DNA of 64,000 nucleotides from PFJX01 sp964466195. GTDB lineage: Bacteria > Pseudomonadota > Gammaproteobacteria > Burkholderiales > Thiobacillaceae. Shown one piece after another: positions 8,352 through 18,156 of this stretch. The stretch lies in assembly GCA_964466195.1 (NCBI GenBank), contig CAYXMQ010000016.1, positions 1 through 64,000 of the forward strand. Reading direction: 5' to 3'. Numbering within the stretch: position 1 is the first letter of the stretch; each line of letters opens with the position of its first letter. The notes beneath the pieces were generated by a model. The model searched no databases. It worked only from the letters and a program-made list of their open reading frames with translations, and was not told the origin of the DNA. Position numbers and translations under genes: made by a program.

Positions 8352-8860
8352 GGTGTATCTCTGTCCTGAATGAAACCGATGGAGCGGCCTGGTTTCTGTG
8401 ATGGGGCCATCAGTTGACGCAAAGCGTCGAAAACGGCTTTGAACTGTTCGTCGTAATGCTGCTCCAGCTCATCCAGCCTGCGTGAAAGGTCCACATTCTC
8501 GGCCAGGATGCGACGCAGTCGGATGAAGGTGCGCATGATTTCGATATTGACCGATACCGCGCGTGCGCTTTTCAGCACGCTGGAGAGCATCGCCACGCCT
8601 TGCTCGGTAAAGGCGTAAGGTGGCGTGCGGCTACCGCCCCAACTTGAAATCACGTTTTGTGATTTCAAGTCCAGCCATTCGTCCCGGCTCAGTTGGAACA
8701 TGAAGTCTTCGGGAAACCGCTCGCTATTGCGCTTGACCGCCTGCATCAACGCGCGCGGCTCGATCTCATAGAGGGCCGCGAGGTCGGCGCTGAGCATCAC
8801 CCGTTGCTCACGCAGCTGGATGATGTGACCGAGCAGGTCTGTGGCAACAGGCAAGGCCAT
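8348..8860 (-). CDS. ORF6N-domain protein inserted in the pur operon
   Basis: 170 residues with an N-terminal ORF6N domain: LREQRVMLSADLAALYEIEPRALMQAVKRN, FPEDFMFQL and YAFTEQGVAMLSSVLKS. The C-terminal part is a coiled coil (LDELEQHYDEQFKAVFDALRQLM). ORF6N domains are known from phage and plasmid proteins and chromosomal copies thought to bind DNA. The gene lies between purH and purD, 11 bases after purH and overlapping purD by 4 bases. No function in purine synthesis is known, and the position suggests insertion of a mobile-origin gene that kept the operon reading through. Confidence 0.85.
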   Translation of the reverse strand: MALPVATDLLGHIIQLREQRVMLSADLAALYEIEPRALMQAVKRNSERFPEDFMFQLSRDEWLDLKSQNVISSWGGSRTPPYAFTEQGVAMLSSVLKSARAVSVNIEIMRTFIRLRRILAENVDLSRRLDELEQHYDEQFKAVFDALRQLMAPSQKPGRSIGFIQDRDTP

Positions 8861-8871
8861 GCGGCAACTGC

Positions 8872-10425
<1,554 letters not shown>

Positions 10426-10429
10426 TTTG

Positions 10430-10509
10430 GTGAGCGGTAAGGAGTTAGCGGGGAGCGGTAAGGAGTTAGCGGGGAGCAGTGGCGGGTTTCCGCTCACCGT
10501 TCACTGCTA
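10430..10509. repeat. Tandem repeat and hairpin array between fis and purH
   Basis: Two nearly perfect copies of the 21-base unit GAGCGGTAAGGAGTTAGCGGG lie in tandem (from 10432), followed by GAGCAGTGGCGGGTTTCCGCTCACCGTTCACTGCTAAC. The last part is partly complementary to the repeat units, so the region can fold. A related but longer heptad array is present at 14947-15072, so this looks like a dispersed repeat family of this genome. It fills the gap between fis and purH. Confidence 0.7.
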
Positions 10510-10510
10510 A

Positions 10511-10759
10511 CTATTTGATTCCATGCTGCTGCATTTTCTTGCGCAGCGTGTTGCGGTTGATGCTCAGCCAGTCGGCGGCGCGGCTCTGGTTGCTGCCGGC
10601 GCGGTCGAGGATGACTTCCAGCATCGGCTTTTCGACGCAGTTGAGCACCATTTCATAAATTCCGGCCGGCGGTTCGCCATCCAGATCCTTGAAATATTTA
10701 TGCAGTTCACGGCGCACGCAGGCGGCGAGTTCGCTTTCGTCAATCATCGGGTAATCCAT
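10511..10759 (-). CDS. fis: Fis family DNA-binding regulator
   Basis: About 82 residues. The C-terminal helix-turn-helix is the Fis signature (LDRAGSNQSRAADWLSINRNTLRKKMQQHGIK). Fis is a nucleoid protein that activates rRNA and other promoters and bends DNA. The ATG at 10759 (MDYPMIDESELAACVRR) is preferred by comparison with other betaproteobacterial Fis proteins. A TTG at 10783 would overlap the dusB stop by 4 bases and is the alternative. dusB-fis is a conserved pair. Confidence 0.9.
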   Translation of the reverse strand: MDYPMIDESELAACVRRELHKYFKDLDGEPPAGIYEMVLNCVEKPMLEVILDRAGSNQSRAADWLSINRNTLRKKMQQHGIK

Positions 10760-10779
10760 GGTTCCGGCGTCGGGATGCG

Positions 10780-11805
10780 TCAAGCGGCCGCGCGCTGGTC
10801 CGGCGCGGCATCAAGATAAATCAATCGGTTGGAGCGTTCGCGCGTGCGCCAGAAGAAATCGTTGACCGCCTCGAGCTGTGCATGCGTGCCTTCGAGCTGG
10901 TTCATGGCATGACGGAAACTGGCGGAATCGGCCAGGCCGCGCGTATACCAGGCGATATGCTTGCGCGCCATGCGGCAGCCGGAGAGTTCGCCGTAGAAGC
11001 GGTAGAGGTCGTCCAGATGCGCCAGCAGCACGGTGTGGATCTCGGCCACTTCCGGAGCGGGGAGCTTTTCGCCGTGTGCCAGGAAATGACTGATTTCGCG
11101 GAATAGCCAGGGCCGGCCCTGCGCTGCGCGGCCGATCATGATCGCATCGGCGCCGGTGCTTTCCAGCACGAACTTCGCCTTCTCCGGCGTCGTGATGTCG
11201 CCGTTGGCGATGATCGGAATGCGCGCTTCGGCCTTTACCACGGCGATGGTCTCGTATTCGGCATCGCCGCTGTAGCCGCAGGCGCGCGTGCGGCCGTGGA
11301 TCGCCAAAGCCTGAATGCCGGACTCCTGCGCGATATGCAGAATCTGCAACGCGTTGCGGTGCGACTTGTCCCAGCCGGTGCGGATCTTCAGCGTCACCGG
11401 CGTATCCGGTACGGCCTGCACCACGGCTTCGAGGATGCGCGCCACCAGCGGTTCGTCCTGCAACAGCGCCGAGCCGGCCATCACATTGCACACCTTCTTG
11501 GCCGGGCAACCCATGTTGATGTCGATGATCGCGGCGCCGCGCTCGGCGTTGTAACGCGCCGCCTGCGCCATCATCGCCGGGTCGGCGCCGGCGATCTGCA
11601 CGGACACCGGTTCCACCTCGCCGGCGTGATTGGCGCGCCGCTGCGTCTTCGCCGAGCCGTACAACAACGAATTCGAAGTCACCATTTCGCTGACCGCCAT
11701 GCCGGCGCCCATCTGTTTGCACAATTGGCGGAACGGCCGATCCGTCACGCCGGCCATCGGCGCGACGATAAGATTGTTCTTCAGGCGATAGGGGCCGATC
11801 TGCAT
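10780..11805 (-). CDS. dusB: tRNA-dihydrouridine synthase B
   Basis: 341 residues, full length. It is an FMN enzyme that reduces uridine to dihydrouridine in tRNA. Motifs: APMAGVTDRPFR near the start, DINMGCPAKKVCN with the catalytic cysteine, IHGRTR.CGYSG, and ANGDITTPEKA with MIGRAAQGRPW for FMN phosphate binding. It precedes fis, as in most beta- and gammaproteobacteria. Confidence 0.95.
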   Translation of the reverse strand: MQIGPYRLKNNLIVAPMAGVTDRPFRQLCKQMGAGMAVSEMVTSNSLLYGSAKTQRRANHAGEVEPVSVQIAGADPAMMAQAARYNAERGAAIIDINMGCPAKKVCNVMAGSALLQDEPLVARILEAVVQAVPDTPVTLKIRTGWDKSHRNALQILHIAQESGIQALAIHGRTRACGYSGDAEYETIAVVKAEARIPIIANGDITTPEKAKFVLESTGADAIMIGRAAQGRPWLFREISHFLAHGEKLPAPEVAEIHTVLLAHLDDLYRFYGELSGCRMARKHIAWYTRGLADSASFRHAMNQLEGTHAQLEAVNDFFWRTRERSNRLIYLDAAPDQRAAA

Positions 11806-12038
11806 GGCGAGGAAGGGATTGGGCGCGGGGGAAGGCTGCGCATTTTATACGCAACGGGGGGCTGGCAAAAGCACGCATCGCGTGCGCTGGTAGCGCATGT
11901 CGCCCGCTCGGCTGGAATATCATGTCCGCATCGATCGCCATTGAAACGCCGCCGGCCGCATTGACTTCAGGCATGGCGGCGGCAGTTGGGAGTGTTCTTT
12001 ACTTGCAAACAGTCACGGATTTTCCAGGGATTACCGTC

Positions 12039-14108
12039 ATGTCAGATGTTTTCGCCCGCGAGCTGTCTTCTGCGCGCGTGCTGGTCGTGGAAGATTCACC
12101 GTCGCTGCGAGCGCTGATCCAGCAAGTCATCGCCGCGCGCGTGGCCGAAGTCCGCGTCGCCGCCGATGGCGCCGAAGGCTTGGCGCTCTGGCGCTCCTGG
12201 CAGCCCGATTTGGTGGTCACCGACGTCGTCATGCCGGTCATGGATGGTTTGGCCATGAGCCGCGCCATCCGCACGGAGGATCCCGACGCTCAGATCATCG
12301 TGGTCAGCGCTTCCTCCCAAAGCAGCCATTTGCACGAAGCGCTCGACATCGGCATCGATCGCTATGTATCGAAGCCGATCGACGCCCTGTTGCTCGACGA
12401 TGCCGTCGTCAAATGCCTGCGCGACGCCTGGCGGCGGCGCGACCTGCGCTTGGCGCAACTGGCTTTCGAGTCGGCCAGCGAGGGCATGATGGTGACCGAT
12501 GCGACGGGGCGCATTCTGGCGGTCAACCCGGCGTTCAGCGAGATCAGCGGCTATCGCGCCGATGAGGCGATCGGCAACACGCCGGCGATGTTCGCATCCG
12601 GCCAGCATGACGACGACTTCTTCCGCAACATGTGGGGTGTTTTGGCCAGCGCCGGGCGCTGGTCGGGCGAAGTGATCAACCGGCGCAAGTCCAACGACGT
12701 GTATGCCGGCTGGCTGTCCATCGTCGCGGTCAGCGAAGCCGGCGGCCGCGTCACCCGCTATGTCGGCCTGTTTTCGGACATTACCGAGCGCAAGCGCGAG
12801 GAAGAATACATACGCCGGCTGGCGCATTTCGATGCCCTCACCGGTTTGCCCAATCGCATCCTGTTCGGCGACCGCTTGCGCCGCATGATGGCGCTGCTGG
12901 AACGGAGCAACGGCAAGATGGCCTTGTTGTATCTCGATCTGGATCGTTTCAAGCCGGTCAACGATCGCTATGGCCATGCCTTCGGCGACAAGGTGCTGAT
13001 CGAAGTCGCCAAGCGCATGGCGGCCTGTTTGCGCGACAGCGACACCTTGAGCCGGCGCGGCGGCGACGAGTTCGTCGCGCTGCTCTCCGGCGACGACTCC
13101 AATAGCTCCGCCGCACTGGTCAGCCGCAAATTGATCGACGCGGTGGCGCGGCCGATGCTGATCGATGGCCATAGCATCGAAGTCGGCGTCAGCATCGGCG
13201 TGGCGATCTATCCCGCCGACGGCGCCGACGCCGACGCCTTGCTGGAAGCCGCCGACACGGCGCTTTATGCCGCCAAGCAGGAAACGCGCGGGAATTTCCG
13301 CTTTTACCGCCATGAAGACCAATCCGTCGCGCAAGCCCGTATCTCGCTCGATGCCGCCTTGCTGCGCGGACGCGAAGACCAGCGCTTCACATTGTGTTAT
13401 CTGCCGGAGATCGACTTGGCCAGCGGCCATGTCACGCGCGTCGAGATGTTGCTGCGCTTCCGGCACCCGGAGCTCGGGCTGCTCGACGCCAGACGTTTTT
13501 TCGAGCATGCCGAAAAACTCGGCTTGATGCCGCAGTTGGGTCTCGAATCGCTGCACGCTGCGGCGGCATTGCTGAGCCGCCTCAAGCGGCCGGCGCTCGG
13601 CCTGAGCATGAATCTTTCCGCCCGCCAGCTGGCTGCGCTCGCCGAGCCAGCCGCCCTATTGGCGATCTTGCGCGACAGCGGCCTGAGCCCGGGCGTGCTG
13701 ACCCTGGAATACGCGGAAAGCGCCCTGACCGACAATGCCGCCGGACTGACCGGCTTGTATGCGCTTGCGCAGGCCGGGTTTGCCTGCGCGCTGGACGATT
13801 TTGGCGTCGGTTATTGCTCGTTTGCGCTGTTGCAGCAATTGCCGCTGTCCTCGATCAAGATCGATGTCAGCTTCATCGAAGAAACCGACCGCAACCCGCA
13901 GAGCCGCGAACTGGTCGCTGCGCTGTTGGCGTTCGCCAAACGGCTCGGTTTGCGCACCATCGCCGAAGGCGTCAGCAGCGCCGAGCAGCTGCGCTTCCTG
14001 CGCGACAACGGCTGTGACGCGGCGCAAGGTTTCCTGTTCGGCCCGCCGCTGGCAGCGGAAGAGCTCGATAGCTATATCAAGGCGGAAAGCTGGCGCCGGC
14101 ATTTGTAG
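12039..14108 (+). CDS. Response regulator with PAS, GGDEF and EAL domains
   Basis: 689 residues from the ATG at 12039 (CAGGGA eight bases upstream); an in-frame ATG at 11922 is less likely. Domains: receiver 1-125 (VLVVEDSPSLRAL, phosphoacceptor in DLVVTDVVMP, lysine in VSKPI), PAS about 145-260, GGDEF about 270-425 with an intact GGDEF motif and DLDRFKPVNDRYGH, and EAL about 435-685. The EAL signature is altered (VEMLLRF), but NLSARQL, DDFGVGYCSF, IKID and IAEG are present, so phosphodiesterase activity is possible. It should control cyclic-di-GMP. It stands alone, divergent from dusB. Confidence 0.9.
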   Translation: MSDVFARELSSARVLVVEDSPSLRALIQQVIAARVAEVRVAADGAEGLALWRSWQPDLVVTDVVMPVMDGLAMSRAIRTEDPDAQIIVVSASSQSSHLHEALDIGIDRYVSKPIDALLLDDAVVKCLRDAWRRRDLRLAQLAFESASEGMMVTDATGRILAVNPAFSEISGYRADEAIGNTPAMFASGQHDDDFFRNMWGVLASAGRWSGEVINRRKSNDVYAGWLSIVAVSEAGGRVTRYVGLFSDITERKREEEYIRRLAHFDALTGLPNRILFGDRLRRMMALLERSNGKMALLYLDLDRFKPVNDRYGHAFGDKVLIEVAKRMAACLRDSDTLSRRGGDEFVALLSGDDSNSSAALVSRKLIDAVARPMLIDGHSIEVGVSIGVAIYPADGADADALLEAADTALYAAKQETRGNFRFYRHEDQSVAQARISLDAALLRGREDQRFTLCYLPEIDLASGHVTRVEMLLRFRHPELGLLDARRFFEHAEKLGLMPQLGLESLHAAAALLSRLKRPALGLSMNLSARQLAALAEPAALLAILRDSGLSPGVLTLEYAESALTDNAAGLTGLYALAQAGFACALDDFGVGYCSFALLQQLPLSSIKIDVSFIEETDRNPQSRELVAALLAFAKRLGLRTIAEGVSSAEQLRFLRDNGCDAAQGFLFGPPLAAEELDSYIKAESWRRHL

Positions 14109-14147
14109 CCAGTGCAGCACCACAGTGCGCCCCGTTTGGCTGGCCTG

Positions 14148-14939
14148 CTAGGCCGCCTTCTTCAAGTGCTTTTGATACAGGAACTCCAGCACCTGCCCGC
14201 GCAGATGGTGGTAAGCCGGGTTCTCCGCCAGTTTCAGCCGATCGCGCGGACGCGGCAGATCCACCGTCAGCACTTCGCCGATGGTCGCCGCCGGGCCGTT
14301 GGTCATCATCACGATGCGGTCGGACAGCAACACGGCTTCATCGACGTCATGCGTCACCATCAACGTGGTGGCCCGGGTTTCCTTGACGATGCGCATCAGT
14401 TCGTCCTGCAAGCCGGCGCGGGTCAGCGCGTCGAGCGCGCCGAACGGCTCGTCCAGCAACAGCACTTTCGGTTCCATCGCAAGCGCGCGCGCGATGCCGA
14501 CGCGCTGTTTCATGCCGCCCGAAATTTCGCCCGGATGCTTGTGCGTGGCGTGGCTCAAGCCGACCAGTTCCAGCGCCGCGTGCGTGCGCTCTTTCAGCCT
14601 GGCCTTGGATTCACTGGCGCCGAACACCCGCTCCACCGCCAGATGGACGTTGCCGAAGCAGCTCAGCCAGGGCAACAGGCTATGGTTCTGGAACACCACG
14701 CCGCGTTCCGGCCCGGGTCCCTTGATTTCCTTGTCCGACAGCAGCAACACGCCTTCGGTCGGCTCGGTCAGCCCGGCCACCAGATTCAACAGCGTGGATT
14801 TGCCGCAGCCGGAGTGGCCGATCAGCGCGATGAATTCGCCTTGTTCGACATCCAGGTTGATGTCGGTCAAGGCGGTGAATTTGCCCTTTTTGGTGTCGAA
14901 CACCATCTTGGCGTTGTCGATGTGCAAGTAGCTGTGCAT
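14148..14939 (-). CDS. nrtD: Nitrate ABC transporter, ATP-binding protein
   Basis: 263 residues. Walker A GHSGCGKST, signature SGGMKQRVGIARAL, Walker B VLLLDEPFGALDAL and the H-loop VTHDVDEAV are all present. The start (MHSYLHIDNAKMVFDTKKGKFTALTDINLDV) is typical of the NrtD/NasD subfamily that energises nitrate uptake. It is the third gene of nrtABD, separated from nrtB by a heptad repeat array. It lacks the NrtA-like C-terminal fusion found in NrtC. Confidence 0.9.
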   Translation of the reverse strand: MHSYLHIDNAKMVFDTKKGKFTALTDINLDVEQGEFIALIGHSGCGKSTLLNLVAGLTEPTEGVLLLSDKEIKGPGPERGVVFQNHSLLPWLSCFGNVHLAVERVFGASESKARLKERTHAALELVGLSHATHKHPGEISGGMKQRVGIARALAMEPKVLLLDEPFGALDALTRAGLQDELMRIVKETRATTLMVTHDVDEAVLLSDRIVMMTNGPAATIGEVLTVDLPRPRDRLKLAENPAYHHLRGQVLEFLYQKHLKKAA

Positions 14940-14946
14940 GGGGGTC

Positions 14947-15072
14947 TCCAGTGAGCGGTGAGCGGTGAGCGGTGAGGAGCGGTGAGCGGTGAGCGGGAGC
15001 AGTGAGCAGTGAGCAGTGAGCAGTGAGCAGTGAGCGGGGTTTGCCGCTTCCTGCTCACCGTTCCCCGCTTAC
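14947..15072. repeat. Heptad tandem repeat array (GTGAGCR) between nrtB and nrtD
   Basis: The region from about 14950 to 15040 is built from heptads GTGAGCG and GTGAGCA (a run of GTGAGCGGTGAGC units, then GTGAGCAGTGAGC units). It is followed by GCGGGGTTTGCCGCTTCCTGCTCACCGTTCC, which is complementary to the heptads and can fold back on them. The last bases include the stop of nrtB. The same sequence family occurs between fis and purH. Such arrays tend to vary in copy number between strains. Confidence 0.8.
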
Positions 15073-15986
15073 TCATAGTTGAAGCGATTCGCGATCAACA
15101 CCAGCGCCTGTTCCAGCAGCAGGCCGACGATGCCGACGACGAAGATGGCGATCAGGATGTGCGCGACGTTGAGGTTGTTCCATTCGTCCCACACCCAGAA
15201 GCCGAGGCCGGTGCCGCCGGTAAGCATTTCCGCGGCGACGATGACCAGCCAGGCCACGCCGATCGACAGCCGGATGCCGGTCATCATGTGCGGCAAGACC
15301 GACGGGAACAGGATGCGGGTGAAGATCTTCCACTCCGACAGATTCAGCACGCGCGCCACGTTGAGATAGTCCTGCGGCACGCGCGAAACGCCGGCGGCGG
15401 TATTCAGGATGATCGGCCAGATGCTGGAGATGAAGATCACCCACAGCGAAGCCGGCTCGGTTTCCTTGAACACATACAGGCCGATCGGCAGCCAGGCCAG
15501 TGGCGACACCGGGCGCAGCAGGCTGATGATCGGTGCGACCATGCCGGACAGGAACTGGAAGCGGCCGATCATGAAGCCGAGCGGGATGCCGACCAGCGCG
15601 GCCAGGCCGAAGCCGGCGCCGACGCGGTACAGCGAATGCAGGATGTTCCAGCCGATGCCCTTGTCGTTCGGGCCGTTGTCATAGAACGGGTCCGCAAACA
15701 GGATTTTTGCCGACTCCCAGGTTTTCGCCGGGCCGGGCAGGCCGCTGTCGCCGCCGCTGGCGGAAACGATCTGCCAGAGCAGGATGAACAGCGCGATGCC
15801 GAGGAACGGCGGCACCACGGCGCGGAAGAATTTGCCGATGGCCTCGGAGAACGCCAGGCCGCGCTCGGTTTGCAGGAAAGGGGTGGGACGCGGCGCGGTT
15901 TCGCTCACCGCGGCCGGCAAGGGGCTCGTGTCGGGCGAATTCATGATGTCTTTCAGACTGCTTTCGTTAAGGGTGACTGCGCTCAT
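15069..15986 (-). CDS. nrtB: Nitrate ABC transporter permease
   Basis: 305 residues. A long cytoplasmic N-terminus precedes about six membrane helices (PPFLGIALFILLWQIVSA onward). The permease coupling region GVAWLVIVAAEMLTGGTGLGFWVWDEWNN is the characteristic NrtB/SsuC-type sequence. It forms the membrane channel with NrtD and receives nitrate from NrtA. It sits 55 bases downstream of nrtA, with an array of repeats after it. Confidence 0.9.
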   Translation of the reverse strand: MSAVTLNESSLKDIMNSPDTSPLPAAVSETAPRPTPFLQTERGLAFSEAIGKFFRAVVPPFLGIALFILLWQIVSASGGDSGLPGPAKTWESAKILFADPFYDNGPNDKGIGWNILHSLYRVGAGFGLAALVGIPLGFMIGRFQFLSGMVAPIISLLRPVSPLAWLPIGLYVFKETEPASLWVIFISSIWPIILNTAAGVSRVPQDYLNVARVLNLSEWKIFTRILFPSVLPHMMTGIRLSIGVAWLVIVAAEMLTGGTGLGFWVWDEWNNLNVAHILIAIFVVGIVGLLLEQALVLIANRFNYE

Positions 15987-16041
15987 GACGGATTCCTCGA
16001 ATGCGCGGGGTGCAGCGTCTACGCCGCACCCCGCATGGGGT

Positions 16042-17334
16042 TTAAGCCTTTATCTTGAAGCTGTCGGCATAGGCCTTCGCGTTCTTGCCGTCCCACACCA
16101 CGCCGTCGATCAGCTTGGACGTGCGCATGTCGGACTTCGGCAGCGGCGTCTTGGTCATCGCGGCGGCTTCCTTATAGAGCGCGATCTGGTTCACCGATTT
16201 GGCCACCGCCAGGTAATCCGGGTGCTCCTTCAGCAAACCCCAGCGTTTGTGCTGGGTCAGGAACCACATGCCGTCCGACAGGTAGGGGAAGTTGACCTTG
16301 CCGTCGTTGAAGAACTTCATGTAATTGGCGTCCTGCCATTTCTTGCCGATGCCGTTGTCGTACTGGCCCAACATGCGGTCCTCGATGACGTCGAAATCGG
16401 TGTTGACGTAGGCCTTGCCGGCAATGATGCGGGCGGTCTCCGAGCGATTGCTCATCGTGTCGATGTACTTCGACGCATCCAGGATCGCCGCGATCAGCGC
16501 GCGTGCGGTGTTCGGGTATTTCTGCGCGAACTCCAGCGTCGTGCCGAGCACCTTTTCCGGATGGTCGGTCCAGATGTCCTGGCTGGTCGCGGCGGTGAAG
16601 CCGATCTTGTCGTGAATGGCGCGCGCGTTCCACGGTTCGCCGACGCAATAGCCATCCATCTTGTCGACCCGCATGTTGGCGACCATCTGCGGCGGCGGCA
16701 CGGTGATCACCTTCACATCCTTGAACGGGTCGATGCCATAGGAGGCCATCCAGTAATACAGCCACATCGCATGCGTGCCGGTGGGGAAGGTCTGCGCAAA
16801 GGTCCATTCCTTCGGCTCGGCCTTGACCAGTTTGGCCAGGCCGGCGCCGTCGGTGACGCCCTTGGCCTTGATCTGATTGTTCAGCGTGATGGCCTGGCCG
16901 TTGTTGTTGAGCGACATCAGCACGGCCATGTCCTTCTTCGCGCCGCCGACGCCGAGTTGCAGGCCGTAGATCAGGCCGTACAGCACATGCGCCGCGTCGA
17001 GTTCGCCGTTGCTGAGTTTGTCGCGCACGCCGGCCCAGGAGGCCTCCTTGCTCGGGATGATCTTGATGCCGTACTTCTTGTCGAAGCCTTTCTCGGCGGC
17101 CATCACCACACTGGCGCAATCGGTCAGCGGAATGAAGCCGATCTTGATTTCGGTCTTTTCCGGTGCATCGGAACCGGCGGCCCAGGCGGCGCTGCGCACG
17201 CCGGGCGGGACAAGAGACATGATGGCGGCGGCGGCGGACATGGCGGCGGCTTTCTTCAAAAAATCACGTTTACCGTCGTTGACGACGATCAGATCGTTAC
17301 TGGGCGGGGTGTGCGGCAATAGCGGCTTATCCAT
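16042..17334 (-). CDS. nrtA: Nitrate ABC transporter substrate-binding protein
   Basis: 430 residues. The export signal has a twin-arginine-like motif (GKRDFLKKAAAMSAAAAIM, KR in place of RR). The mature domain starts KIGFIPLTDCASVVMAAEKGFDKKYG, typical of the NrtA/CynA family, with further conserved segments (ASWAGVRDKLSNGELDAAHVLYG, DGYCVGEPWNARA). It binds nitrate or nitrite in the periplasm. It is first in nrtABD and is preceded by an ANTAR-type leader and a sigma-54 promoter, so nitrogen limitation and nitrate should both be needed for expression. Confidence 0.92.
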   Translation of the reverse strand: MDKPLLPHTPPSNDLIVVNDGKRDFLKKAAAMSAAAAIMSLVPPGVRSAAWAAGSDAPEKTEIKIGFIPLTDCASVVMAAEKGFDKKYGIKIIPSKEASWAGVRDKLSNGELDAAHVLYGLIYGLQLGVGGAKKDMAVLMSLNNNGQAITLNNQIKAKGVTDGAGLAKLVKAEPKEWTFAQTFPTGTHAMWLYYWMASYGIDPFKDVKVITVPPPQMVANMRVDKMDGYCVGEPWNARAIHDKIGFTAATSQDIWTDHPEKVLGTTLEFAQKYPNTARALIAAILDASKYIDTMSNRSETARIIAGKAYVNTDFDVIEDRMLGQYDNGIGKKWQDANYMKFFNDGKVNFPYLSDGMWFLTQHKRWGLLKEHPDYLAVAKSVNQIALYKEAAAMTKTPLPKSDMRTSKLIDGVVWDGKNAKAYADSFKIKA

Positions 17335-17346
17335 GGCATAGACTCC

Positions 17347-17387
17347 AAAAAAAAAACGGCATCCAACCCCGAAGGGAAGGACGCCGT
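17347..17387 (-). terminator. Intrinsic terminator in the nrtA leader (attenuator)
   Basis: Read on the minus strand, ACGGCGTCC and GGATGCCGT form a nine-pair stem (one G-U) around a loop of about 14 bases and are followed directly by nine T residues. It ends 12 bases before the nrtA start, so it would stop transcription before the gene unless antitermination occurs. The 5' arm overlaps the P2 hairpin of the ANTAR element, making the two structures mutually exclusive. Confidence 0.85.
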
Positions 17388-17462
17388 TGTCCAGATTGAG
17401 CAGAAAAATTACGGAAGCAGCGAGCCTAGGAAAGGTCTCTGTGGCTGGCGCATCATTGCGCC
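17379..17462 (-). promoter_or_regulatory. ANTAR antitermination element of nrtA (P1 and P2 hairpins)
   Basis: P1 at 17447-17462 reads GGCGC-AATGAT-GCGCC and P2 at 17379-17392 reads GGAC-AACGGC-GTCC on the minus strand. Both are perfect stems with six-base loops having A at position 1 and G at position 4, the consensus for RNA bound by ANTAR proteins. P2 overlaps the 5' arm of the terminator. P1 would begin about five bases after the transcription start predicted from the sigma-54 promoter. NasT, encoded at 18728-19321, is the likely ligand. Confidence 0.85.
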
Positions 17463-17477
17463 GGTCATTTTCTTAAA

Positions 17478-17493
17478 AGCAAAGTCCATGCCA
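17478..17493 (-). promoter_or_regulatory. Sigma-54 promoter of nrtABD
   Basis: The minus strand reads TGGCATG-GACT-TTGCT, matching the -24/-12 consensus TGGCACG-N4-TTGCW with one change. The predicted start near 17467 gives a leader of about 130 bases that holds the ANTAR element and terminator. Confidence 0.8.
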
Positions 17494-17579
17494 TGTATGA
17501 AATGCGCATTCAATGCATTGAAATGAAATGGAATTCTGGTTTTCAAGTTATGCACGGCGGCGTCCGAAATCGGCTGTGT

Positions 17580-17594
17580 GCACTGTTGCTGTGC
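17580..17594 (-). promoter_or_regulatory. Candidate NtrC site upstream of nrtA
   Basis: GCACTGTTGCTGTGC is a GCAC-N7-GTGC palindrome with the spacing of NtrC operators, about 87 bases upstream of the -24 box. One flanking base departs from the consensus. Confidence 0.5.
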
Positions 17595-17688
17595 CTGGCC
17601 GGAGTAAAAGCACCCATTTCGGCGCATGGGTTAAGTCCGGCTTTGCGGCGCGTGCGCACGTTGAACCCGGGCGCAGCGGGGTCATCGC

Positions 17689-18156
17689 TTATTGCCGCGC
17701 GAAATCATCCAGCATGGCTTTCAATTCCGACCGCCAGGCCTTGATCATCAAATTCGCGGGCGGGTCCGGGAATTCCTTCAGCCAGAGATCGAAATCATCG
17801 CTGACCACGTTCAGGCGGTCTTGCCGCTGAATCAGCGTCAGGCGCAGCGGCAGCAGATTGAGTAAACGCGGCTCCGCCGCTTCCGCCCAGCGCACAGCCG
17901 ACTCGCTGCCGATGAACAGGATGCGCAGGTTCGGGCTCTCGTAGCCGCGCTTGGCCAGCGCCGTGTCGATCGGTTGCATCTTGACCAGCACCAGATCGTA
18001 GTTGAGGGCGGCCAGCGTGATGTCATCGATTGCCTGCCGCATGTCGACCGCCTTGCTGACATTGAGCGGCTCGGCCTGCGCAGTCAGACTCAGGGTCAGC
18101 GTTAGCCATAGGGCGAGGCGCCTGGGCATGCAACCCCTGAATACGCCGTTGCTCAT
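17689..18156 (-). CDS. DUF302 family protein (second of a pair)
   Basis: 155 residues with a signal peptide (LALWLTLTLSLTAQAEP) and a DUF302-like domain (DDITLAALNYDLVLVKMQPID, LRILFIGSESAVRWAEAAEPRLLNLLPLRLTLIQ). The start overlaps the previous gene's stop by 4 bases (ATGA). DUF302 proteins are small periplasmic or cytosolic proteins of unknown function, found beside redox and heavy-metal genes. It lies between nasT and nrtA, so an accessory role in nitrate or nitrite handling is possible but unproven. Confidence 0.8.
   Translation of the reverse strand: MSNGVFRGCMPRRLALWLTLTLSLTAQAEPLNVSKAVDMRQAIDDITLAALNYDLVLVKMQPIDTALAKRGYESPNLRILFIGSESAVRWAEAAEPRLLNLLPLRLTLIQRQDRLNVVSDDFDLWLKEFPDPPANLMIKAWRSELKAMLDDFARQ

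Noticed and set aside
11922..12038. Upstream ATG giving a 39-residue extension of the REC-PAS-GGDEF-EAL protein
   Set aside because: The extension has no domain or signal, and the ATG at 12039 has a good ribosome-binding site directly before the receiver domain.
13440..13480. Inactive EAL domain
   Set aside because: The EAL triplet is altered to EML, but other catalytic motifs remain, so loss of activity cannot be claimed from sequence.
14947..15072. Repeat array considered as CRISPR
   Set aside because: Units are seven bases in direct tandem without unique spacers, and no cas genes are present.
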